From Chloranthus sessilifolius (Eukaryota; Streptophyta; Magnoliopsida; Chloranthales; Chloranthaceae), in contig CM037586.1 in the NCBI GenBank assembly GCA_021018995.1, positions 150,206,060 to 150,270,059 on the forward strand: a DNA stretch of 64,000 nucleotides, written 5' to 3'. The position numbers and the translations under genes were made by a program. The notes below the pieces were generated by a model that saw nothing but the letters and a program-made list of their open reading frames with translations, searched no databases and was not told where the DNA came from. Below are positions 13,187-22,617 of this stretch, one piece after another. Positions within the stretch are counted from its first letter, which is position 1. Each line of letters opens with the position of its first letter.

Positions 13187-16100
13187 TTACGGCATGTCTT
13201 TCTTTTCAAAATCTATTATCCACCGTTTGGAGAAGTATTCAACATACTTCAGTACAAAAATACTGCAGTCCCAACCGTTGTGTTGAAAGGGAAGATTGAC
13301 ATTCTCCATCACCGTTAACTGTTACGGTTGGTTGAGAGCAGAACTCAATCCCACAGCGTGAAGAAGTCGCGACAGGTGATGCAACAAACTTTCTTTGTGC
13401 TCTTCGAACTTCCTTGAATAATCTCGATCGACCGAATCTATCAGCTTCACAACGCGGTCTATTACGGGCACAAAAGCCAATGCCCAATAGTGATGTTTCT
13501 GGCTATACATTGGAAAATAAATCTATGCGCAATCGGAGATCTAATTAGTACTATATTAATTAAGAAACATAAAAAGAGTTAATGTAATTTAAAAAATAAC
13601 TTACCGTCCCACAATCGACAGTATCAATACTGCGTATCGTACTCCTAAGTAGGGCCTCAAGCGACTTGTAATGGTGACGATCTTGCACCTGTCACAGTAC
13701 GCCTCCCATCTAACTAAGTCACTGAGTGGTCCCAAATTTTCATCACGGATAAATTTTTCTAATTTTGAGTAGTTCGCTATAATCAGGATCTGAAATATAT
13801 CATCAGAATAAGTCATGAATTGAAAGGCGTGAATGACGTAAATAAATAAAGATAGATAAATAAATAAAATAATAAAGAATAAAAATGATACCAAGGTAGC
13901 GGCCGATGAGAACTAACTTTTGTCTGCCATTTTTGTAAACATAGAGTCATTCTTACTCTCTTAGACCTTGAAGAATGCGTCCATCACTTCATTATCAAGA
14001 CACATTCTTCCCTTGAGGACCCTTAAATTCCCTAAGGTGATGTTAATACCGAGATAGTATTCACGATCGCAGAATCGCCATCCGCAGGTCGGTTCCACAT
14101 ACTGACCATAAATTTATGTTCCATGGACTGTGGCTCAACCTCTTCTTCTTCCACGACGACCACTCTTTATCGTCTTATACAGTGTTTCTTAGTTAGCGTC
14201 TTTCTTTTCTTTCGTGCTCACAACTCGTATCCTGTGCTCTTCCTTTGTCCATCGGCCTTACTCTTTGATGTAGAAAGCTTTAATAGTAAGGATTTAAGTG
14301 ACGTCGACTGCGACTTGTGAGTAGGCTAGATTAGTGGAGCATCAACCACTGGGTCGAAGCCATCGATCAGCGGTTGGAGGGCAAGGGGTTGGGAGGAAGA
14401 AGGTTGGGGTGCAGAGGATTGAAGGGCAAGGGATTGAGAGGAATAAGGTTGTGGTGCAGAGAGTTGAGGGGCAGAAGGCTTAGGAACATGGGGTTCAAAG
14501 GCAGGTGGTTGGTGTGCAGAGGGCTGAGGAGCAGGGGGTTGAGAGGCAGGTGGTTCTGATACAGAGGGCTCAGGGGTAGGGTAATGAGAGGCAGGGGATT
14601 TGGGGGTAACAAAGGCATCAAAGAGCACCGAAGAAAGAATTTCATCCTATATAAGTACAAAACATGAATTTAACCTAAGCGAATTTAATACATACTATTA
14701 CATAGCGATTCACTAACTTAAGATATTGACCCACTATCTTAAGCTAGCGATCCGCTATCTTAAGATAGTGATCCGCTATCTTAAGATACCGATACACAAT
14801 CTTAAGAAAGCGGGTCTCTAACTTAGGCTAGCGACCCACTATCTTATCGATATCTTAAGATAGCGATATGCTATTGTAAGACAACGGATTCCTATTTTAA
14901 GCTAACGACTTCAAAAGCGCTTTACTGTCTTAAATAATGATTTTAAGAAAATTTTAATAAGTTAGACTATATACCTTTGACAAATGAGATTTTACTGCCT
15001 CAAGATCGTTCCTCAATGGTATATTTTCGCTCTTCAATTAGGCTACCTGATCTTCAATTAGGCTACCTGTAGGGTCTTCTTGTCTCTTTCGAGCTACTCA
15101 ATTGTTATCGCATGTCATTTTAAAATAGTGAAGATGCGCTTGAAATCGCCTTTCATTTCTTTAACCACCATCTGGAGAGACGAGCATTCTTTCCTCAGCT
15201 CTGATACTTCATTTATAAGTTGGGTATGCCTAGTTGGCTGTTCTCCGGTTCGCTGCTGCCTACTTTCAAATTGTTTCCCCTTTGATTCCGATTGGTGACA
15301 TAAAACTACCTCGTACTCGTCATTATCGTCTTCGTCATTATCCTCATCATTATTAATGTATAGCTCGTGGGCTCCTTTTTAGGTTTGGTATTCTCTTTCT
15401 CATTCCCTTTCCATCTCTCTTTGCCTGAAGAAGAGTCGAATTGATCGATATTGTAATTCGTATTTCTCAACATTGAGATTGACGATAATCGGAGAGTTAA
15501 GAATTTTTTCTTGAAAATAATTTAGAGTCCGACTGAATTTCAGTGCTTCCCATTTTATCAGCCTTGGAAATGAATTTTTCAGCTGTGTACGAGCGGGATT
15601 GACTCCTGAAAAGTGCTCCAAGGCCCAAATCTATAGAATAATAGTACACCCGTAGATGTTATATTGCCCCTTTGATAATATTTTTACTGCTTCTCTTCTG
15701 GCTATCGCTTTAGATATACACTCAACTAAATTTTTGTAAACTACTAGCCCCCACGGATATTCGTTGAACTCTGCGAAGTTATCAACTAAGTTCAAGTGTT
15801 TACTATCCACTTCCTAATATGTATCCGGAAGTAAGAAGGAGCATACGAGAAACAAGAACGATAATTTTAAAATTTTATTATTGGAAAGCTGGGCACTATC
15901 AACAATTTCTTCAATACGAGCCATTTAGCCGACTGTCCCCGAAAGAATCTGTATCGGTTTCTTCCTCTGTCATAGCCACATGCTCAGAGTCAGTTTCTAT
16001 TAACATATTAAGACCTAAAATCAATGATATATTAGGCTCCTGCAGTACTGCTTTGGTGTTCTTCTCCTTGAATATGTTATCTTTAACCCAAAAGCTCAAA

Positions 16101-16267
16101 ATCACGTCAACGAAGTCTCCAATAAAGACTAATTTCTCAAAAATCCTAAATAGATGATCGAAAATTGATTCATCTAGTATCCTCTTCCTCTCTTCGTTGC
16201 AATGCAAGTAATATTTTCTAACACTAATTCCTGTATACTTCCCGTAGGACTTTAAAGGCTTCGACAT
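13187..16267 (-). pseudogene. Decayed DUF1985/Ulp1-type cysteine protease gene
   Basis: Read on the minus strand, the likely start is ATG at 16267 (MSKPLKSYGKYTGISVRKYY), followed by a DUF1985-like region with SFWVKDNIF and LILGLNML (to about 15910) and its continuation at 15400-15621 (NSFPRLIKWEALKF). A Pro/Gln/Ser-rich segment lies at 14326-14628. The C-terminal part holds the peptidase: LDNEVMDAFFKV (about 14000), the His in HHYWALAF and Asp in KLIDSV (13322-13510), then, after a frame change, FQHNGWDCSIFVLKYVEY with the catalytic Cys near 13265. So the His-Asp-Cys order of C48 peptidases is readable. Stops near 13900-13990 and frame breaks show it is inactive; some gaps may be introns. 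A repeat array (14707-14912) lies inside it. Confidence 0.8.
14707..14912 (+). repeat. 21-bp tandem units inside the Ulp1-like gene
   Basis: Units start at 14707, 14728, 14749, 14770, 14791, 14812 and 14833, a strict 21-bp period, and then become irregular. The core is ATCCGCTATCTTAAGATAGT, with CTTAAG at the centre. The array lies between the DUF1985-like part and the Pro-rich part, probably in an intron. Confidence 0.9.
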
Positions 16268-16365
16268 CTTAGAATCAGTGAATGGGAACTGCAAAGAACA
16301 TAAGAATAATTAAGTAATTAAAAATATAATTTTCAAATCAATCCACTATTCTGCCAATAACATGA

Positions 16366-16460
16366 CGCTATCTTAGGGTACGATACGCTAAGATAGCGGG
16401 ACCACTACCCTAAGATAGTGGACTGCTTCCCTAAGATAGCGGCAGACTAGCAGACTGTTT
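16366..16460 (-). repeat. About 21-bp units upstream of the Ulp1-like gene
   Basis: Three to four degenerate units with CCCTAAGATAGTGG and CTAAGATAGCGG, related to the arrays at 10104 and 14707. They lie 100-190 bp upstream of the presumed start at 16267, mirroring the array ahead of the transposase at the other end. Confidence 0.75.
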
Positions 16461-16817
16461 GGGAAGGATTGTGGATTATTAAATTTTATAAAAAATAAAA
16501 AATAAATACCTATAAATTATCTATCGCTATGCTTCCGCTTTTTCATCGCTTTCTTGTCGCTCTCTCGGCTTTTACAGCAGTTATAGTTAAAAGTAAAAAA
16601 CTACATAGAGTTTAAATATCTAAAGGATTTTAAAACACACGAGTTTTTTAGACATTTTCAAGGTCGGTGTTGACGTGGAAACGGTTTGGCTTGGAGCTGG
16701 CTTATTGCGCAAAGATTGAAAGTATATGATCATTTTTGCAAATAAATGAAATTATAGGGCCGAAAATGCAAATTTTCTATTATATTACCATTATAGGGGC
16801 TCAGGTACATGATTTTA

Positions 16818-17184
16818 CCAAAGAGGCATTAGCCCAGTTGGTAACCTCCCTCCATTGTGAGGGAGGAGGTCGTGGGTTCGATACTCGTCCGCCACGTTGT
16901 TTCCCACCCTTGTCTTTACAAGGTGTGTGTTAGGTTCTGTTAGTTAACCCTCACCACTGTAGTTGGTTCTCCGTCACGCTGCTCCCCAACTGTCATATGT
17001 GTATGCGTGTCTGTTTCCCACCCTTGTCTTTATAAGGTGTGGGTTAGGTTCTGTTAGTTAACCCTCATTACTGTAGTTGGTGCTCCCTCACGCTGCTCCC
17101 CAACTGTCATATGCGTATACGTGCCTATTCCTCGGTTCTCGAGGCTGTCTCGGCCTAATTGGCAGTATTTAAAAAAAAAAAAAA
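16818..17184 (+). mobile_element. tRNA-derived SINE with internal duplication
   Basis: The head has a polymerase III box A (TAGCCCAGTTGG near 16830, an exact fit to the consensus) and box B (GGTTCGATACT near 16875). The tail is a run of A. A perfect 15-bp target duplication AGGTACATGATTTTA flanks it (16803-16817 and 17185-17199). The body contains a 114-bp tandem duplication, 16900-17013 and 17014-17127, which makes the copy about 367 bp long instead of about 250. It inserted into the right part of the hAT element. Confidence 0.93.
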
Positions 17185-17732
17185 AGGTACATGATTTTAT
17201 TCAAATATTTTATTTTAATTTGTTGCACAATGATTATAACGGGCAACGGTTACTTGAAAATCTATTAACAAGTCATCCAAGTTGTGTAGCTAAAAAGCTA
17301 TACAACGGTTGCTTGAAAATAAATTAAGTCATCCAATTTATCCCACCAAAAAATATATATACAAGGTTATTGCGCTTTTGACTTAAATGCCTTCAGTTTA
17401 AATTGTTCAACGGTTTAATCTCAAGGCATTTAAGTAAATCATATTTAAATATATAAAAAAAATTATAATTTTGAAAAGATAAGTATAATATATATATATT
17501 CGGCCCGGGTGCGGCCGGATGTTGCAACACTCAACTAAAGCCCGACCCGAATTTATCCGAGTTGTAACATGCTTAGCCCGATCCGGATACCGGGCCAGGT
17601 TTGCTTAATAAAAAATACCACCTTTTTCGGGCTGGGTGCGGTCCAAAATCCGGGCTGGCCTCGCCCATTGAGAGCCCTAGTCCTATCAAAAATGTAGCAA
17701 GTCAAATTTCATCACCTCCAACACAACGCTTA

Positions 17733-17902
17733 GGCTGTGTTTGGGTTAGCTCTTATAAGAGCAATTTTATCACTTAAAATAACTCCCCACCAAAGTAAAT
17801 GAGACAAAGAGCTGTGTTACCAAATGTAAAAATAATTTTCTACCGGAACCAAAAAGTGAGAGAGCTGCTCTTTGCCCCAAAAGAGCTAACCCAAATGCAG
17901 CC
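17733..17902. mobile_element. PIF/Harbinger (Tourist-like) MITE
   Basis: Ends are GGCTGTGTTTGGGTTAGCTC and its inverse GAGCTAACCCAAATGCAGCC, flanked by the 3-bp duplication TTA (17730-17732 and 17903-17905). Size (170 bp), end motif and TTA target fit Tourist-like MITEs. No coding capacity. Confidence 0.88.
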
Positions 17903-17905
17903 TTA

Positions 17906-18569
17906 GGCCCCTTTTGAGTAGTCTGATTCTTAGCGATTCTGAGTTTGGGTCTTATTGTTTGGCTACCATGTGAGTGTCACGCTCCTTCCGAGGATTCTAG
18001 GTTTGGTAACAAAATGGTTTTATGAGCAAAATGCTCAAGAAGAGCACGCATGTGAGTCGCTGGGAGTTTACTCCCCCACTAAATAGCTACCAGAGTTAAC
18101 CCGCATGGGTCGTGAAATTATAGTCACAAAAATTACCGTATTTTTGAAAATTTTGTGAATAATTTGCGAATTTAAGGTTTCCCGAATTATTCACGAATTT
18201 TTCAAAAATTCGCCAAATCACCGAAATTTACACATAATACACGAATTATTCGCGAATAATTCTTGAATTTTTCAAATAAATTGTGACAAACTAATTTTTT
18301 TAATTTTTTTTTTTTTTTTTTAATCTTTTTATTTTTATTTTTTCTTTGAATATTTTCCCGAACTTTCCGATTTTACCGAATTTTTCCGAATTTGGTGACG
18401 ATGCGTGCAATAACCCCGATTTGGTGACTATGCGTGCACTAACTATCTTCAATTCCTCCAGCTGTCTTCTTTCTATGCTACCCATACTCACATAAAAAGT
18501 TAAAAAAGTTAGGTTAGTCTTGTTTTGAACTCGTTTTTCATGTCAAGAACACTTGCGTTCCTACCATAA
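17906..18569. other. Intergenic DNA, AT-rich
   Basis: No gene is seen. Positions 18120-18290 repeat GAATTATTCACGAATTTTTC-like words in both orientations, possibly a decayed foldback sequence. A long T tract lies at 18299-18320. Confidence 0.5.
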
Positions 18570-19205
18570 AAAATTTGACTTCCTTGAATTAGTCTATTGA
18601 GATATTTTTTTGTCCTAATCTTTCATACAATAGATCTTGAGATCATAACGCACCTATCAGATGATTATATATTGATTCCATGTGACACACATCTCCAAAA
18701 GTGATCGTAATCATACACATGCCTTGAGAAAGCGTTATCAACTATCACTTTCGGAATGTGTCACGTGGAATCAAGATTTGACTGTATTATAGTTGTCCCT
18801 AAGGTGTCAAGGTCGATATCAGTATCGGGTATCGGTCCATGGAGGACCGACGCATATTAGCCGATACCAAGTTGTATCGGTGCCGTTAAAAAAAAAGACT
18901 AAGAAAATAGAGGTATTGGCCGATACCCGATACTTATCGGTTGACACGGGCCCCTATTGGTCGATACCGATACCCGAGTTGATACGTGAGACGTATTGGG
19001 GCCGATATGTATCGGTTTGCCGAAAAACCGATAAATATCTCTAAGACATATCGGTTTGCCAAAAAACCGATAAGTATCACCGATACGTATCGGTATTGGC
19101 CAATATTTGATACCATGGTTGCACCGTCATCGCAAGATCTATTGTGTGGAAGATTGAGGCGGAAAATAATATCTATCGTCTGATTCAAAAAAGTCAAAGA
19201 TTTTT
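18570..19205. mobile_element. Foldback MITE split by a hAT MITE
   Basis: The outer arms, about 18570-18680 and 19126-19205, are inverted copies that share AATCTTTCATACAATAGATC-type sequence and the words TTGAATTAGTC / GTCTGATTC. The inner arms contain ATTCCATGTGACACAC and GTGTCACGTGGAATC. Similar foldback units lie at about 20380-20680, 36615-36870 and 53629-53936. The GATAC-rich element at 18800-19117 inserted in its right half. Confidence 0.65.
18800..19117. mobile_element. GATAC-rich hAT-type MITE
   Basis: The element consists of many copies of GATAC, GTATCGG and CCGATA in both orientations. Ends are TAAGGTGTC and, inverted, CATGGTATC. The flanks GTTGTCCC (18792-18799) and GTTGCACC (19118-19125) agree at 6 of 8 positions, consistent with an aged 8-bp hAT duplication. 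It closely resembles the element at 37773-38114. Confidence 0.7.
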
Positions 19206-20064
19206 ATGGGGGAAATGTGTGTGCTTTTCACAGGAAAAAGGGTGCAAATTATGCCACCTTAAAAAATAACCCCTCTCTCTTTTAATACACCATTAAGGAA
19301 ATGGGTGGCGTTATTTTCACCCCCACACACGGTTTTTCACCTTAAAAAAATGCCGACTGCTTAAATCAGATGATGGAGATCCTTTTCGCCACACAAGAGA
19401 TCTTGAGATCATTGCACACCTATCAAACTGTCACATGTTGATTTCAAGTGACACACGTCCTCAAAAAGAATTTGGTGTCACATGTTCATGCCAAGTGGCT
19501 CCATAAAAATATTTGGATTTCTGCCCATGCTGTGCTCAAAATTGATGGTTTGGTATGGGTTACTATGTTTTAATTGTTTTTTCGTTTTAGTGTTTTTTTT
19601 CATTTCCGTTTTTGTTAGGCCGCGTTGGTGTGTAATGACGTAAACCTATCTAGCTTCTTTTATCATTATTGTAGAAAGAACTTAATCATAATATGATATT
19701 TGATAATTTTGCTTCATGAAATTGTAATTTAAGAATGAGGTCGGCCAATGTATTCATTCCCTGTGGGTCGTAAATTTGGAAAAAACCAACTGCTAGTAAT
19801 AATGAGAAGGTAGCCAACGCACTGCGGTGATTTGAACGATTCTATGATATCCATCCATTTTCCAAAATCTGAGCTCTTTTTTTGAGATTAACTAAAAAGA
19901 TAAAAGAAAAACACATTTATAGGAATCAGAGCCTTTCTTACTCCTAAAAGAACACACATGAGAAAAGTTATGAATCTGAGTTGGCCACGATTTTGTAGGA
20001 ATCTGCCTTGTTAGGAATTTGAGCTTTTATGGAAAAAGCTTAGAAATATCCGAGCGAGGTCTTA
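19206..20064. other. Intergenic DNA with a lone foldback-MITE arm
   Basis: About 19365-19475 matches one arm of the foldback family (GATGGAGATCC, CACACAAGAGATCTTGAGATC, GACACACGTCC), without its partner arm. No gene is recognised elsewhere in this stretch. Confidence 0.5.
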
Positions 20065-21187
20065 GGGTCTGTTTGGATAGGAGAAAAGAAAAGAAAATGG
20101 GTGGAAAGGAAAAGAAAATTTCATCTTTTCTCCTGTTTGGTAAAAGGATAGTGTTCGAAATGAAATTAGAAAATGAACCCGTTTTCCTTCCCGTCGGAAA
20201 TGATAAAATCCTACATTTGTTATAGAATTTTGTGGGAAATGAGTTAGAAATGACCTCTGGTTCAAGTGCATATAGATGATCGCTGAATGCTTAATATGCA
20301 ACATTGAGCCTTCTGAGAAAGGGTTCCTTTATTTACAAGCCAAGATTTCTCCCTCTTAATTCTGGCTACACATATTGAAATCGTTGATTAGTTATTTTGG
20401 ATGATAGAGATCATTTTTTGTCTCAATCTTCAACACAATGGATCTGACGATCATGATCCTACCATCAAACGGTCAAATTTTAATTCATATGGCACACATC
20501 TAAAAAAGTTAACAAGATCATGGGCGTAACTTTAGCATGATTCTTGAATCTCTTTTCAAAATGTGTGCTATGTGGAATATAAATCTGACCTTTTGATGAT
20601 AGGCCCATGTTCTCAATATCGTTTGTGTGGAAGATTGGGGTAAAAAGTGATCTCTATTGTTGGATTAAAAATAGTCAATTGCTTAAGCACCCGCTTTGAG
20701 GAGGAAAAAATCGTTGGTTGTAAATAAAGGCATCCTTTGAGCAATCTCTTGAATCTATAAGTGACATCCAAGTCTCGAAAAGTGTGCACATACACCCTGG
20801 TTGATAGGGATAGACTGTACCGTACTCTTTAATGGTACCAAACGAAGGAGGAAGGAGAAAAGAGATAAGAGATAGAGAGAGAGAGAGCCTTTGCTTGATA
20901 GTACAAGAAAGAGAATACCTAGAGAGCTAGTTATTGCTTGGCCAGTACAAGCTAGTTGCAATACAATTGGATAGAGAGAGAGACCATTTATTGTGATTCT
21001 AAGCGTTCTCCACAGGCAGCAGTGCAATTCCTAGTAGGATTACGCCCTCATATCTGGTTTCCCATGTGTTATTTTAGCATCGAAACATCATATTTTATTT
21101 GTTTCTCATGGATTCCAAACAGATTGGAATCCATCGGATACGTGAATCCTTTTGCACTTATTTCTTAAGAAACATCCAAACAGACAC
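20065..21187. mobile_element. PIF/Harbinger-type element, non-coding
   Basis: The left end GGGTCTGTTTGGATAGG and right end ATCCAAACAGACAC are inverted repeats, flanked by TTA (20062-20064 and 21188-21190). It is 1.1 kb long, with no transposase frame. A foldback MITE (about 20380-20680) sits inside. A (GA)n tract runs at about 20872-20887 and a shorter one near 20970. Confidence 0.75.
20380..20680. mobile_element. Foldback MITE
   Basis: Inverted arms share GATAGAGATCA, AATCTTCAACACAATGGATC against its inverted counterpart GTTTGTGTGGAAGATTGGGG, and GGCACACATC against ATGTGTGCTATGTGG. Same family as 53629-53936. Ends are estimated. Confidence 0.65.
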
Positions 21188-21396
21188 TTAGTTTCTCTTT
21201 GTTCGAGTTCTTGATCCTACCAGCCCAGAAACCCATTACTACCTCCCAAGTATGATCATGAAAAACCCTCCCATCTCTTTTAGTCACAAAATCGGAATTT
21301 ATTGGGGAAAAAAAACTGCAAAAAGTTTCCAAATTAAGGGTGTGCCGAACAAATCGCCAAATAATTGATTAATTTGGCAAGTTGACAATTAATCGA

Positions 21397-21560
21397 CACT
21401 ACAAAAAATAAGACTATTAGTGGCAGCCAAAAATTGCCACTATTAACAAAAAATTGTTACTATTAGTCCTATTGCTACTAAAAATTGCCGCTATTAGTCC
21501 CGTCGCTACCAAAAATTGTCTTAACAGCAAGTGTCGCTGAAATACCTTATTTTTATAGTG
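21397..21560. mobile_element. CACTA-type MITE
   Basis: Starts CACTACAAAAAATAAGAC and ends TTATTTTTATAGTG. The interior repeats AAAATTGCCGCTATTAGTCC-like words in tandem. Related to 9296-9447, with more internal tandem repetition. Flanking triplets (CGA, ATT) do not match, so the ends are inferred from the inverted repeats only. Confidence 0.75.
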
Positions 21561-22366
21561 ATTTTATTGTTTTTACCGAATTTATCAAATGTAACTTAGA
21601 TGAATCATACATATCCATTTATGTGATTACGTGGATTATATAATCATAGATGTGTCTTTTACCGAATAGCTTGCAACTTTTCTGGTCTATAAAACATTAT
21701 TTCTAACATGAAATATATTATAATATATGTTTATTAATTTTAATCTTTCCTAAATTTCATCCAATTTGTCTGATTTTTCCCAATTGACCCCTTGCCGAAC
21801 TATTGCCTTATCCTGACTTTCTACTTATGACATCACTGTTGGAATTTTTTATGAAATCTCAAATTCTTATTTTGTGTGGCCCACATGCACTAAGATTTTA
21901 TAAAACTTTGGATTGCAGTCGTTTGAAATAATAAAGGGCATTATTGAAAATTGAAGAAAACTTTCAGGTTTTTAGATTTACATGTGATTCTTATTAGAAT
22001 ACCTTGATGGACGGTATTCTAGACAGGGCATAACTCTTCATGCAATATATATAGGTGGACGTCCCCCGCTCACTGCACATAAGTTTTTTGGCATCTTCCC
22101 ATCAAGAGAGTGTAGCAAGAGAGGCGGGTAGAGTCACCTTCATCTTTCTTCGCAGCAAAAGCGTCGACTTGAATCAACAGTCACGATATACACAATAAGG
22201 TACGCACAGATATTTTAATTTATAGATTGGATCAACGGTCACAATCTGTGCGATAAGGTACGCACATATATTTTAATTTATATATTTGATCTATTATTTT
22301 GATTGATCATTCACCTAGATCATAGGGCAAATATTTAGGTGGTCGGATCAAAAGATCCAACAATTG

Positions 22367-22617
22367 GCTTGTGTAAAGTGAATGATCACCTATATATATA
22401 GCATGAAGAGTCATGCCCTTCCTAGAATACCGTCCATCAATATACTCTAATAGGAATAAGAATCACATGTAAATCAGGAAACCTTAAAGTTTCCTTCAAT
22501 TCTCAATAATGCCCTTTATTATTTCAAGCAACTGCAATCTACGATTTTATAAAATCCTAGTGTGTGTGTGGGACACACAAAATAAGAATTTGAGATTCCA
22601 TAAACAAATCCTCCAAT
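22367..22617 (-). repeat. Inverted half-LTR next to the 5' LTR
   Basis: Reading the minus strand from about 22617 to 22367 reproduces the first half of the adjoining LTR in order: the AATCTCAAATTCTTATTTTGT segment (split as AATCTCAAATT and CTTATTTTGT), the GATGGACGGTATTCTAG segment, GGGCATGACTCTTCATG, and the GGTG...GCACATAAG segment. It starts four bases after the LTR end and displaces the expected primer-binding site. Confidence 0.85.

Larger units (their letters stand above)
9774..16778. mobile_element. Mutator-like element with MURA and Ulp1-like genes
   Basis: Terminal inverted repeats of about 110 bp (9774-9885 and 16670-16778) share CTTTGCGCAA, AGCTCCAAGC and TTTCCACGTC in the same order. 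The element is bounded by a perfect 9-bp target duplication ATTATATTA (9765-9773 and 16779-16787), the hallmark of Mutator elements. Two decayed genes converge inside it: a MURA-type transposase on the plus strand and a DUF1985 plus Ulp1-type protease gene on the minus strand. This gene pair is known from Ulp1-bearing MULEs such as Kaonashi in Arabidopsis and CUMULE in melon. Arrays of 20-21-bp units lie at 10104-10335, 14707-14912 and 16366-16460. It sits inside the hAT element and is younger than it. Confidence 0.92.
9466..17679. mobile_element. Non-autonomous hAT element split by a MULE and a SINE
   Basis: Left end TAGGGCTCTCAATGGGGCGG and right end, read inverted, TAGGGCTCTCAATGGGCGAG are terminal inverted repeats of hAT type. 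Flanks are ATCCTATC (9458-9465) and GTCCTATC (17680-17687), an 8-bp duplication matching at 7 of 8 positions. The hAT sequence itself is only about 0.8 kb: 9466-9764, 16788-16802 and about 17200-17679. It is rich in GGCCCGG and CAGCCCG words and has no transposase. The rest is a Mutator-like element and a SINE that inserted into it later. Confidence 0.85.

Noticed and set aside
14374..14559. Gly/Arg-rich plus-strand frame
   Set aside because: It is the antisense shadow of the Pro/Gln/Ser-rich segment of the minus-strand Ulp1-like gene.
16818..16895. A tRNA gene at the head of the sequence with box A and box B
   Set aside because: The tRNA-like head continues into an A-tailed body flanked by a 15-bp target duplication, so it is a SINE. 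The same applies at 48280 and 49213.
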